From the NCBI GenBank assembly GCA_900318105.1, contig ONJG01000001.1, positions 18,309 through 82,308 of the forward strand: a DNA stretch of 64,000 nt, read 5' to 3'. The position numbers and the translations under genes are program-made. Below the pieces are notes generated by a model. It searched no databases and had not been told where the DNA came from. It saw only the letters and a list, made by a program, of their open reading frames with translations. This DNA is from an uncultured Eubacteriales bacterium. Its GTDB lineage: Bacteria > Bacillota > Clostridia > Peptostreptococcales > Anaerovoracaceae. Each line of letters opens with the position of its first letter. The stretch's first letter is position 1. Shown piece after piece: positions 50,273 through 58,612 of the stretch.

Positions 50273-52069
50273 ATGCATAAGAAAAAAAGAGGCAGCATAA
50301 TTTTACAGGTTGCCATACTGATAATAATATGCGTGGTTCTTACTGAGGCAGTGTCCCTCATTGCACAGCTTATAAAAGCCAGCCAGGATGTATCCAATCA
50401 CGTGGAAGGACGTTCGTCTGAGATTGCCGATGAGGTGGTAAGCGCAATCAGGGAATATCCGGCACATGACTGGCTCCTTATTTATTGGAGAGATAATTAT
50501 GACAAGCTGGACATCGAGTATGACGTCAATTACATAAACGGGGCCGAAACCAGGGAGAAATGCCGGATACTGAGCGAGCATCAACCGAAGCTGCAGATCA
50601 GGTATGCACTGGAGCCTGAGATAGCAGCCCTGCCCGAGGAAGATCAGAAACTTTATGCAGAGATAACATATTCATGGCTCATCACAAGGGTAAATGAGAT
50701 AAAAAAATCGTATAACATAACACATCTTTTCTGTGTTGAAGCCCGCAATGATTATACTGAGCAGTTCTTTTTATTCAGCGGCGGATCAAAGGGAGAAGAG
50801 CGAGGAACCGGAACAGACCAGGTATTTCCGCTCGGAACTGTCCTGAGCCTCAATGAGAGACAGCAAAAGGCGATGAAATCCGCAGAGGAGAATCTGACGG
50901 ATCTGGCGGATGTAGACGGCTACGTTGATTACTATTCTTTCCTGACCACCATAGACGGCAATCCATGCTTCGTAGGTCTTACATTCAGCAATGAGTATAT
51001 TACGCAGACTGTTTACAATCAGCTGATCCGCGACTCGGCGTTTACGATAGCTCAGCAGATATTTCTGGCAGTTGCCATATTGCTGGGGATCCTGCTTCTG
51101 GTGCTGAGACCGCTCAAGATGGTGCAGGGCAGCATACGAAAATACAAGGATACCAAAGACAGCAAATCCGTGGCGGAGGATCTGAACGGCATAACGATGA
51201 ACAACGAAATCGGAGAGCTGTCCGGGGACGTGGCAGATATGACGCGCGAAATAGATAATTATCTTGAAGAGATTAAAAAGATAACATCGGAAAGAGAGCG
51301 CATAGCCACGGAGCTCGCACTTGCAGAGGAGATACAGTCATCGATGCTCCCGCAGATTTTCCCGCCTTTCCCTGACAGGCCCGAGTTTGAGCTCTATGCA
51401 AGCATGGACCCGGCGCGCGAGGTGGGCGGAGATTTCTACGATTACTACTTTATTGATGAGGATCATCTCTGCCTGGTAATGGCTGATGTATCCGGCAAGG
51501 GCATACCCGCTGCGCTCTTTATGATGATGTCCAAAATCATCATAAAGAATTCCGCCATGCTCGGAAAATCCGCAGCGGAGATTCTCAAGACAGCCAATGA
51601 GGTGCTTTGCTCCAACAACACCACGGAGATGTTTGTCACCGTCTGGCTTGGAATTCTCGAGATATCAACCGGCCGCGTGGTAACTGCCAATGCGGGGCAC
51701 GAATATCCTACTGTGAAAAAGCCGGATGGGAAATATGAATTGTTCAAAGATAAACACGGATTCGTAATAGGCGGCATGAACGGCATGAAGTACACTGAGC
51801 AGGAGATTCAGCTGGAGCCGGGCAGTAGTCTGTTCGTATATACCGACGGAGTTCCCGAGGCCACGGATTCGCACGAAGAGCTGTTCGGAACAGACCGGAT
51901 GCTGGATGCGCTTAACCGTGAGCCCGGTGCAAATCCGGAGCAGATACTGCACAATGTCCGGGAGAACGTGGATGGATTTGTCAGTGATGCAGAGCAATTC
52001 GACGACATGACCATGCTCTGCCTGAAATACAAAGGGAAGCGGGACGCTGAGACCGATAACGGAGACTGA
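50273..52069 (+). CDS. Two-span sensor SpoIIE-type PP2C phosphatase with HAMP
   Basis: A 598-residue protein: membrane span at residues about 7-30, extracytoplasmic sensor about 35-250 (unclassified, Cache-like by position), second span about 258-280, HAMP about 282-340, short coiled coil, and PP2C/SpoIIE domain about 375-590 with VGGDFYDYYF, MADVSGKGIPAALFMMMS, YTDGVPEATD and DDMTMLCL. It likely dephosphorylates an anti-sigma antagonist in response to an external cue. Its catalytic domain is very like that of the paralogue at 13405. larC2 starts 5 nt downstream. ATG 50273 follows GGAAGAAAAG; a TTG 15 nt earlier is rejected. Confidence 0.9.
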   Translation: MHKKKRGSIILQVAILIIICVVLTEAVSLIAQLIKASQDVSNHVEGRSSEIADEVVSAIREYPAHDWLLIYWRDNYDKLDIEYDVNYINGAETREKCRILSEHQPKLQIRYALEPEIAALPEEDQKLYAEITYSWLITRVNEIKKSYNITHLFCVEARNDYTEQFFLFSGGSKGEERGTGTDQVFPLGTVLSLNERQQKAMKSAEENLTDLADVDGYVDYYSFLTTIDGNPCFVGLTFSNEYITQTVYNQLIRDSAFTIAQQIFLAVAILLGILLLVLRPLKMVQGSIRKYKDTKDSKSVAEDLNGITMNNEIGELSGDVADMTREIDNYLEEIKKITSERERIATELALAEEIQSSMLPQIFPPFPDRPEFELYASMDPAREVGGDFYDYYFIDEDHLCLVMADVSGKGIPAALFMMMSKIIIKNSAMLGKSAAEILKTANEVLCSNNTTEMFVTVWLGILEISTGRVVTANAGHEYPTVKKPDGKYELFKDKHGFVIGGMNGMKYTEQEIQLEPGSSLFVYTDGVPEATDSHEELFGTDRMLDALNREPGANPEQILHNVRENVDGFVSDAEQFDDMTMLCLKYKGKRDAETDNGD

Positions 52070-52074
52070 AAGCA

Positions 52075-52545
52075 ATGAAAGACAGGATATGCGAATTTGA
52101 ATGCAACATAGACGATATGACGGCGGAGGAACTGGCATATGCAGCAGAACGTCTGATGGCTGAGGGTGCAAAGGATGTTACTCTCACGCCGGTTCAGATG
52201 AAAAAAGGCAGGCCTGCCACGCTCCTGACTGTGATGTTTGCCGATGATGAAGAGGAAAAGGAGAAGTTCGCCAGGCTGCTCTTTCAATATACGACCACCA
52301 TCGGCATCAGGGAAGTCATATCCGAGCGATATGTCCTGGACAGAACAGAACACACAGTGGAAACCCCTCATGGCAGAGTAAGATGCAAGGTCGTTAAGGG
52401 ATACGGAGTCAAGAGGGTCAAGGCCGAGTATGATGATCTTGCGAAAATCGCGGGTAGGAAAAAGATAAGCATAGCGGCAGCGAGAGAGCTCGTTCAGCCG
52501 TATATATACAGACTCATAGACGAAGGGGAGATGCATTATGTCTGA
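52075..52545 (+). CDS. larC2: Nickel-pincer cofactor insertion protein, C-terminal part as a separate gene
   Basis: A 156-residue protein matching only the LarC C-terminal domain (ECNIDDMTAEELAYAAERLMAEGAKDVTLTPVQMKKGRP, TTIGIREVISERYVLDR, VKAEYDDLAKIA). In many genomes LarC is one fused or frameshifted product; here it starts with its own ATG, 6.6 kb from larC1 and in another operon. It lies 5 nt after the PP2C gene and overlaps the PNP gene by 8 bp, so it is cotranslated with unrelated genes. It should pair with LarC1 to insert nickel. Confidence 0.93.
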   Translation: MKDRICEFECNIDDMTAEELAYAAERLMAEGAKDVTLTPVQMKKGRPATLLTVMFADDEEEKEKFARLLFQYTTTIGIREVISERYVLDRTEHTVETPHGRVRCKVVKGYGVKRVKAEYDDLAKIAGRKKISIAAARELVQPYIYRLIDEGEMHYV

Positions 52546-53359
52546 TGAACTCAGAAATAAACTGAAAGAAACGACGGAGTTCCTGAAGGGAAAGGGAGTG
52601 GAAAAGCCTGAAATCGGAGTAATACTCGGATCCGGCCTGAACGATTATGCAGACAGGATGGATAATCCGCTCGTCATCCCGTACAACGACATCCCGAACA
52701 TGCAGGCAGGAAAGCTTTCGGATCACAGGGGACAACTCATATACGGAAGCATCGCAGGTAAAAAAGTCATACTGCTCGCAGGCAGATTTCATTACTATGA
52801 AAACGGTGACATGCAAAAGACCGCATATCCCGCAAGAGTGCTGGTGGCTCTCGGAGTCAGGAGGTTTATCATCACCAATGCCGCAGGCTGTATCAATGAA
52901 AACTACAGCGCGGGAGATCTCATGCTGATAAGCGACCACATAAACTATTCAGGAGCAAATCCGCTGATCGGGGACAATCTCGATGAATTTGGTCCGAGGT
53001 TCCCGGATATGACATACACCTATAACATTGAACTGAGAGAAGCTCTTAAAAAGCGCGCTCATGAAGAGGGAATCAATCTCAGAGAAGGCGTATATATGAT
53101 GTTCAGCGGGCCGACATTTGAGACACCTGCGGAAATCCGCTTTGCAAGAACAGCGGGAGCGGATGCCGTCGGCATGTCCACGGTGCCCGAGGCCATAATA
53201 GCCAACCACGCAGGCTGCGAGGTCATAGGCATATCATTTCTATCCAACATGGCGGCAGGCGTGCTCGATCAGCCGCTATCCGGTGAAGAAGTGACCGAAG
53301 CAGCGAAGTTGGTCAAAAGAACATTCGAAAAGGTCGTGGATATGGCCATAGAGATTTGA
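52538..53359 (+). CDS. punA: Purine-nucleoside phosphorylase
   Basis: A 273-residue PNP of the trimeric inosine/guanosine class. GVILGSGLNDYAD, HRGQLIYG and GRFHYYEN bind phosphate/ribose; NAAGCIN, MFSGPTFETPAEIR and GMSTVPEAIIANHAGCEVIGIS follow the family order. It splits purine nucleosides to bases, which Xpt (3009) and the purine-catabolic genes could take up. The start overlaps larC2. Confidence 0.95.
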   Translation: MSDELRNKLKETTEFLKGKGVEKPEIGVILGSGLNDYADRMDNPLVIPYNDIPNMQAGKLSDHRGQLIYGSIAGKKVILLAGRFHYYENGDMQKTAYPARVLVALGVRRFIITNAAGCINENYSAGDLMLISDHINYSGANPLIGDNLDEFGPRFPDMTYTYNIELREALKKRAHEEGINLREGVYMMFSGPTFETPAEIRFARTAGADAVGMSTVPEAIIANHAGCEVIGISFLSNMAAGVLDQPLSGEEVTEAAKLVKRTFEKVVDMAIEI

Positions 53360-53394
53360 ACCATAGTCTCATACATAGAAAAAACCGATACAAA

Positions 53395-53424
53395 ACGCCG
53401 CTGATATGTTATGATTAGCGGCGT
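53395..53424 (+). terminator. Hairpin between PNP and HD genes (weak terminator or attenuator)
   Basis: ACGCCGCT (53395-53402) and AGCGGCGT (53417-53424). No good T-run follows, so read-through into the HD gene is possible. Confidence 0.45.
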
Positions 53425-53454
53425 AAACAATATCTGTAATAAGGAGAAATAACA

Positions 53455-54030
53455 TTGGAAGCCAAACTCACAAGAGAGCAGGCCAACGACCTGCTGCATA
53501 AGTACGTAAAAGGAGAGAACTATATAGTTCACAGCTACGCTGTTGAAGCCATCATGAGAGGGCTGGCGAAGAAACTCGCACCGGATGATGTCGAATACTG
53601 GGGAATATGCGGGTTGCTGCACGACCTCGATGAGGAGACAGCACCGTGGAGAGACGATTTTGCAACTCACGGACCCGTATCATGCCAGATACTTCAGGAT
53701 GAAGGATTCGGAGATCCTGTGATGGAAAATGCTATCAAGTCCCACAATCCGGCCTGTGGTAAAAACCCCGAGACGACTCTCGAGTATGCTCTTATCGCGG
53801 CAGATCCGATGTCCGGTTTCATCAAGGCCATCGCGCAGATCTATCCGGATAAAAAGGTCGCCAGCGTTAAACATAAATCGGTAACAAAGAGGTTCAAGGA
53901 AGCGAGATTTGCCGCAGGTGCCAACAGGCAGTACATGAGCCTCATCGAAAAGACGGGCATGTCCATGGACGAATTCATAGATATCGCACTTGAATCAATG
54001 ACGGAAATTGCAGACGTACTCGGTCTGTAA
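53455..54030 (+). CDS. HD-domain phosphohydrolase
   Basis: A 191-residue HD-superfamily protein. H in IVHSYAVEAIMRGL, the HD pair in CGLLHDLDEE, HNPACG, and the later Asp in IAADPMSG give the metal-binding order. Such small HD hydrolases are often annotated HDIG and act on nucleotides or phosphoesters; substrate unknown. Start TTG 53455 with AAGGAG 8 nt upstream. The serine acetyltransferase gene follows by 15 bp, also with a TTG start. Confidence 0.88.
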   Translation: MEAKLTREQANDLLHKYVKGENYIVHSYAVEAIMRGLAKKLAPDDVEYWGICGLLHDLDEETAPWRDDFATHGPVSCQILQDEGFGDPVMENAIKSHNPACGKNPETTLEYALIAADPMSGFIKAIAQIYPDKKVASVKHKSVTKRFKEARFAAGANRQYMSLIEKTGMSMDEFIDIALESMTEIADVLGL

Positions 54031-54045
54031 TATAAGGAGCGACAA

Positions 54046-54930
54046 TTGACTATACAGCAGACAAAAGGAGCCGGAGTTGCATATCTTGAGGAGATTGCAA
54101 CCCGCATGACTGAGATAAATACGACACCTGACGACGGCAAATTCCTCGGAATCGAAGAGATCGTGGAGGAATCCATCGAGCATCTCATGACCTCGATGTT
54201 TCCGTATCACTACGGAAAGTGGCGCGGCAGATTTGTCGAGACAGAAAAGAGGACCTGGGAGCTGATGAGGGCATATGATGCTCTGAACCAGGCTCTCAAT
54301 CTCGTATATGAGGACATGGATGAAGCGGCAGATAAGGTCGATGAGCTAATCGAGGCTCTGCCGGACATACTTGAAGTTCTCAAGACCGACATTCAGGCCG
54401 GCTACGAAGGAGACCCTGCAGCCAAGAGCTGGGATGAGGTCATCATAACTTATCCTGCATTCAAGGCCATAGCCGTATTCAGGGTGGCCCACAAGCTGTA
54501 CGAGATGGGAGTTCCGATGATACCGCGTGTCATGACGGAGTATGCGCACAGGATAACGGGAATAGACATACACCCCGGTGCCACAATCGGCAGATATTTC
54601 TTCATCGACCACGGCACGGGTGTTGTAATAGGAGAGACCACCACGATTGGTGAGCATGTAAAGCTCTATCAGCACGTGACCCTCGGAGCCAAGAGCTTCG
54701 ACCTCGCCGAGGACGGAACGCCTGTCAAAGGCATAAAGAGACATCCTGACATCGGCGACAGAGTCATCGTTTACGCTGGAGCCACCATACTCGGCGGAGA
54801 CACCAGGATAGGAGACGACTGCGTCGTAGGAGGTAACGTCTGGCTCACGCACTCCCTGAACCCGGGAGAGACCATCACCACCAAGCCCTGCGGACAGGAA
54901 CTTATCGAAGGCCGCGCGGAAGTGGAATAA
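54046..54930 (+). CDS. cysE: Serine O-acetyltransferase (EpsC/CysE type)
   Basis: A 294-residue enzyme making O-acetylserine for cysteine synthesis. N-terminal helical domain to about residue 150, then left-handed beta-helix hexapeptides: GIDIHPGATIGRYFFIDHGTGVVIGETTTIGEHVKLYQHV, with the catalytic Asp-His in IDHGTG. The long N-terminus fits the serine acetyltransferase EpsC subgroup. TTG 54046 is backed by AAGGAG 7 nt upstream and no closer ATG. No cysK neighbour is present. Confidence 0.93.
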   Translation: MTIQQTKGAGVAYLEEIATRMTEINTTPDDGKFLGIEEIVEESIEHLMTSMFPYHYGKWRGRFVETEKRTWELMRAYDALNQALNLVYEDMDEAADKVDELIEALPDILEVLKTDIQAGYEGDPAAKSWDEVIITYPAFKAIAVFRVAHKLYEMGVPMIPRVMTEYAHRITGIDIHPGATIGRYFFIDHGTGVVIGETTTIGEHVKLYQHVTLGAKSFDLAEDGTPVKGIKRHPDIGDRVIVYAGATILGGDTRIGDDCVVGGNVWLTHSLNPGETITTKPCGQELIEGRAEVE

Positions 54931-54962
54931 TTGCTTATAAGTAGTGCTTTATAGTGTTTTTC

Positions 54963-54992
54963 AATAGCAGTCTTTATGGCTGCTATTTCTGT
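54963..54992 (+). terminator. Weak terminator after cysE
   Basis: AATAGCAG (54963-54970) and CTGCTATT (54980-54987) followed by TCTGTT. Confidence 0.6.
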
Positions 54993-55060
54993 TGCAATGA
55001 AAACTTAGGCTGATTACAATGGTAAAGGTTTCAAACCGCTTACAATCAGGAGGGTTTATC

Positions 55061-56029
55061 ATGAGTCAAAAAGATGCTTCCGCATGTGTACATTGTCACA
55101 AATGCAGGGACAACTGCAGTTTTCTGAAAAAATACGGTATTGATATAGGTGATATCGAAAGACTTAAAGAACTTGCATATCACTGTTTTCTGTGCGGAAA
55201 ATGTACAGAGGTATGTCCGATCAATATAGACGGAAGACAGACCGTGATAGATTTTAGACGTGAAAGAGTTCGCACAGAAGAGCGCACACAGATAGAAAAG
55301 ACATACAAAGGAGCACTCTCCGAAAAAAGAAACTATAAGTTCAGAAACTGGAAACACGCTAGTACCGGTTCTGTATTTTTTCCGGGATGCAACTTCCCGT
55401 CACTATTTCCGAAGACATGCAGCAAGGCTTCAGAAATCTTTGAAAAACACGGCATAGGAACGGTATTTGAGTGCTGTGGAAAACCCGTCGGAGAGCTTGG
55501 TTTTGCATCCGATGAAGAACGAATCTTTGATGAAATACGGAGCAGGCTCAGAGAAAACGGAATAGACGAAATCATCGTTGCATGTCCGAACTGCAGAGGT
55601 TTTTTCGGTGATAAACTCGGAGTTAAAGTAACGGGCGTATATGCCAAGCTGAAGGAGCTCGGAGAAGGCAGGGAACTTATGATGGATGCCAGGTTTTTTC
55701 TGCCATGTCCGGACAGACAGGGCAGTATCTGGATGGAAGAGATCAAAGAATTCATAAAAGGTGAAATCACATATGTCGAGGGAGTACAGTGCTGCGGCCT
55801 CGGCGGAAATGCCATAGTTAAAGAAAAAGAAATCTCTCAGGGCTTTACGGAAGAATTCAAACGGCAGAATCCGGGGGATGTCTATACATATTGTGCATCA
55901 TGTACAGGCAGGATAGTCAGGAATGGATTCAGATCCATCAATCACATTCTTCCTCTCATACTGGAAACCGGGGAGAAGCCTGATACCAGCAAATCCTATC
56001 TGAACAGGGTGTTCACGAAATTCAAGTAA
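55061..56029 (+). CDS. Fe-S/CCG-domain oxidoreductase subunit
   Basis: A 322-residue protein related to heterodisulfide-reductase D/GlpC-type subunits. Two ferredoxin-like clusters (CVHCHKCRDNC from about residue 9; CFLCGKCTEVCPI) precede two CCG domains: CNFPSLFPKTC with ECCGKPVGE, and CPNCRGFF, VQCCGLGG, CASCTGR. It likely carries electrons or handles a thiol/disulfide partner. ATG 55061 is chosen since AGGAGG precedes it; the ATG 42 nt earlier lacks a site. It opens a run with sugar-transferase-like genes. Confidence 0.88.
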   Translation: MSQKDASACVHCHKCRDNCSFLKKYGIDIGDIERLKELAYHCFLCGKCTEVCPINIDGRQTVIDFRRERVRTEERTQIEKTYKGALSEKRNYKFRNWKHASTGSVFFPGCNFPSLFPKTCSKASEIFEKHGIGTVFECCGKPVGELGFASDEERIFDEIRSRLRENGIDEIIVACPNCRGFFGDKLGVKVTGVYAKLKELGEGRELMMDARFFLPCPDRQGSIWMEEIKEFIKGEITYVEGVQCCGLGGNAIVKEKEISQGFTEEFKRQNPGDVYTYCASCTGRIVRNGFRSINHILPLILETGEKPDTSKSYLNRVFTKFK

Positions 56030-56035
56030 TCACAG

Positions 56036-57388
56036 ATGAAACGCAATGATATAAAGAGAAAAGAAAATGCCCTGATAGTTTTTACGCGGGAACCTGTGGC
56101 CGGAAAGACAAAGACCAGGATGATGCCGTACTACGAATCGGGACAGTGTGCAGATCTGCATCTGAGCTTTATAAGGGATATTTACAAAGAAGTCCGGAAG
56201 CTCGATGCGGATATTATAGTGTCTTTTACAGGGGGAGAACCAAATAAACTCAGATCTGTATTTGGCGATTCTGCAAAATACATTGAACAGAGGGGGGAAG
56301 ACCTGGGTCACCGCATGTACTGCGCTCTCGGTGATGCCTTCGACATGGGATATGAAAAGCTCATCCTCATAGGCACTGATATACCTGAACTGAGAGCTGA
56401 ATCCGTAGAAACGGCATTTGACAGGCTGGACGGAGACGATGTGGTGCTGGGTCCAACAGCAGACGGAGGCTATTACCTGGTGGGCATGAGCGCACTGCAC
56501 AGGGAGACCTTTGATGTGAAACACTACGGCGGAAGCAGCGTAATGGAAGACACCGTAAAATCACTCGAAAAGGCCGGTCTGACATTTGCTTTTACAGACA
56601 CATACCATGATATGGATGACAGGAGCGATCTGGCAGGATTTCTTCGCAGAATGAGAACGGACCGAAGGCTCAGGAACTCTGAGACGGGGAAGTTTATCAA
56701 GGCAAATGCCAAAATATCCATAATCGTGCCTATATTCAACGAAGCCACTACCATTCGCAGAATGTGCGATCAGCTGATGCAGTACCGGAGCAGCGCAGAG
56801 ATAATATTTGTGGATGGTGGAAGCAGCGACGACACATTAAGTATAATAGGAGACAGCTTTACCGTTATTTCAGGAGCCAAGGGAAGGGCGGCGCAGATGA
56901 ATCTCGGAGCTGAAAAGAGCAGCGGGGATGTTCTTTTCTTCCTGCACTGCGACAGCGTGCTTCCTCCCAATGCACTTAATGAGATACGTGAATGCATATC
57001 AGAAATGGAATACGGATGTTTTGGTGTGAAGTTTAATTCATCAAATTTCTTTATGTTCACAAACAGACTGATTTCCAATCACAGAGCGTGGAGGCGGGGA
57101 CTGCCGTTCGGTGATCAGGGCATTTTTATCGGGCGGGAGCTCTTCTTTGATATGGGGATGTTTCCGGAGCTGCCGATAATGGAGGACTATGAATTCTCGC
57201 GCAGACTTCTCTCTGCAGGCATTAAACCCGGAAGGACCAAGCACAGGATAAGCACATCCGCACGCCGATACGGAAGCAGCACGTTTTCCATCCTGAAGAC
57301 GGAGTACAGGATGTGGAGCCTCAGAAGAAAATACAGATCCGGAACAGATATAGAGGAAATATCCAGGATGTACAAGGATATAAGATAG
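56036..57388 (+). CDS. Fusion of DUF2064 (TIGR04282-like) and GT2 glycosyltransferase (TIGR04283-like)
   Basis: A 450-residue bifunctional protein. Residues about 1-220 are DUF2064, a nucleotidyl/glycosyltransferase-A fold (ALIVFTREPVAGKTKTRM, LIGTDIPELRAESVETAFDRL, LGPTADGGYYLVGM). Residues about 226-450 are a family-2 glycosyltransferase (ISIIVPIFNEATTIRRM, DGGSSDDTLSII, GAKGRAAQMNLGA, HCDSVLP). These two are usually separate adjacent genes. Acceptor and sugar are unknown; such pairs occur near arsenosugar ArsS genes, but no ArsS is here. Confidence 0.9.
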   Translation: MKRNDIKRKENALIVFTREPVAGKTKTRMMPYYESGQCADLHLSFIRDIYKEVRKLDADIIVSFTGGEPNKLRSVFGDSAKYIEQRGEDLGHRMYCALGDAFDMGYEKLILIGTDIPELRAESVETAFDRLDGDDVVLGPTADGGYYLVGMSALHRETFDVKHYGGSSVMEDTVKSLEKAGLTFAFTDTYHDMDDRSDLAGFLRRMRTDRRLRNSETGKFIKANAKISIIVPIFNEATTIRRMCDQLMQYRSSAEIIFVDGGSSDDTLSIIGDSFTVISGAKGRAAQMNLGAEKSSGDVLFFLHCDSVLPPNALNEIRECISEMEYGCFGVKFNSSNFFMFTNRLISNHRAWRRGLPFGDQGIFIGRELFFDMGMFPELPIMEDYEFSRRLLSAGIKPGRTKHRISTSARRYGSSTFSILKTEYRMWSLRRKYRSGTDIEEISRMYKDIR

Positions 57389-57399
57389 AAAACCAAATC

Positions 57400-58467
57400 A
57401 TGAATCAGACAGACAAGGAAATTAGAAACTATATATTAAATAAACAATACAGGAAAAGTATGGGCCTGCCGGAAGAGCCCGTGGAAGAGTATAAAGTCCT
57501 GGCGCAGGGAGAATATAACAGAAATTATTATTTTACTCATCCCATTGATGGCAGGGGACTGGTACTTCGCATTAATTACGGCAGCCAGATGCATCTCATC
57601 CATCAGATAGAATATGAGGCAAATGCTCTGAGACTTCTGGAGCAATCCGGCCGCACAGCTCACGTCCATTACGTCGATGGCTCTTCGGAAGCCCCGGGAG
57701 GGGGTGTTCTGGTAATGGATTACATCCCGGGAAGAGCACTGAATTACAATTCCGAAGAGGAGCTTAAGGGAGCAGCCGAATGTCTGGCGGACATCCATTC
57801 AGTGAAAATATCCGGACATGACACCATAAAGGCAGAGCCCGATGCACTGCCTACAGGCGCGGACAGACTGATTGCACCCGAGGCAGCAATCAAAGCCATT
57901 CTCAGTGAATGCGAGGATATGCTCTCCGTATATATTGACTCGGATCTGCCCTCAGCAGATAAAAAGAAACGGCTCAGGAGATTGCTGGATGCTGCGTGGG
58001 AGCTTTCAGAACACGAACAAGCACCTTCATACTGCTGCTGCATCAATACCGAGCTCAATTCCACAAATTTCCTGGTAGATACCCCAAAAGGATCGCATCC
58101 CAAAGTCAGCCTGGTGGACTGGGAGAAACCTCTGTACGGAGATCCCGCTCAGGATCTTGCACATTTTCTGGCACCGACCACGACATTCTGGAAGACAGAC
58201 GTGATATTCGATGACAGGACGGTGGAGAACTTCCTGAATTCTTATGAAAATGCTGTTTCAGACAGATTTGATGTGGGTGGCCTCAGGGAGAGGACCAAGC
58301 TTCTGATACCGGTCACATGTCTCAGAGGAATGAGCTGGTGCGCCATGGCGTGGGTGCAGTACAGGGACTCGGATAAAGATATCATGAATGAAAGTACATC
58401 AAAAAAACTTGATGAATACCTGAGCGACAGGTTTATAACACGTATAGAATCAGTTGTTAACGTATAA
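57400..58467 (+). CDS. APH-fold phosphotransferase
   Basis: A 355-residue aminoglycoside phosphotransferase/choline-kinase-fold protein. GEYNRNYYFTHP and LVLRINYGSQMHL form the N-lobe, GGVLVMDYIPGRAL the hinge, CCINTELNSTNFLVD the modified catalytic loop (the usual H-x-D is replaced by C-x-N-T-E-L), and VSLVDWEKPLYGDPAQDLAHFL the metal motif. Start ATG 57400 lies 12 nt after the previous stop, but its ribosome site is poor. The substrate is unknown, presumably a product of the neighbouring transferase. Confidence 0.85.
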   Translation: MNQTDKEIRNYILNKQYRKSMGLPEEPVEEYKVLAQGEYNRNYYFTHPIDGRGLVLRINYGSQMHLIHQIEYEANALRLLEQSGRTAHVHYVDGSSEAPGGGVLVMDYIPGRALNYNSEEELKGAAECLADIHSVKISGHDTIKAEPDALPTGADRLIAPEAAIKAILSECEDMLSVYIDSDLPSADKKKRLRRLLDAAWELSEHEQAPSYCCCINTELNSTNFLVDTPKGSHPKVSLVDWEKPLYGDPAQDLAHFLAPTTTFWKTDVIFDDRTVENFLNSYENAVSDRFDVGGLRERTKLLIPVTCLRGMSWCAMAWVQYRDSDKDIMNESTSKKLDEYLSDRFITRIESVVNV

Positions 58468-58469
58468 TG

Positions 58470-58498
58470 ATAGTCCATACTTATGTGGACTATTATTT
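58470..58498 (+). terminator. Intrinsic terminator after the phosphotransferase
   Basis: ATAGTCCA (58470-58477) and TGGACTAT (58486-58493), then TATTTGTTT. Confidence 0.75.
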
Positions 58499-58612
58499 GT
58501 TTCATCAATTTGTGTGACCGATTAAGCATTGATAGAATTAATTGTCAAAAAAATGCTTTTCCTTGAAGCGTTTTTGAAACAAGAGCAATTTCAATAGAAA
58601 GAAGGATTACAA

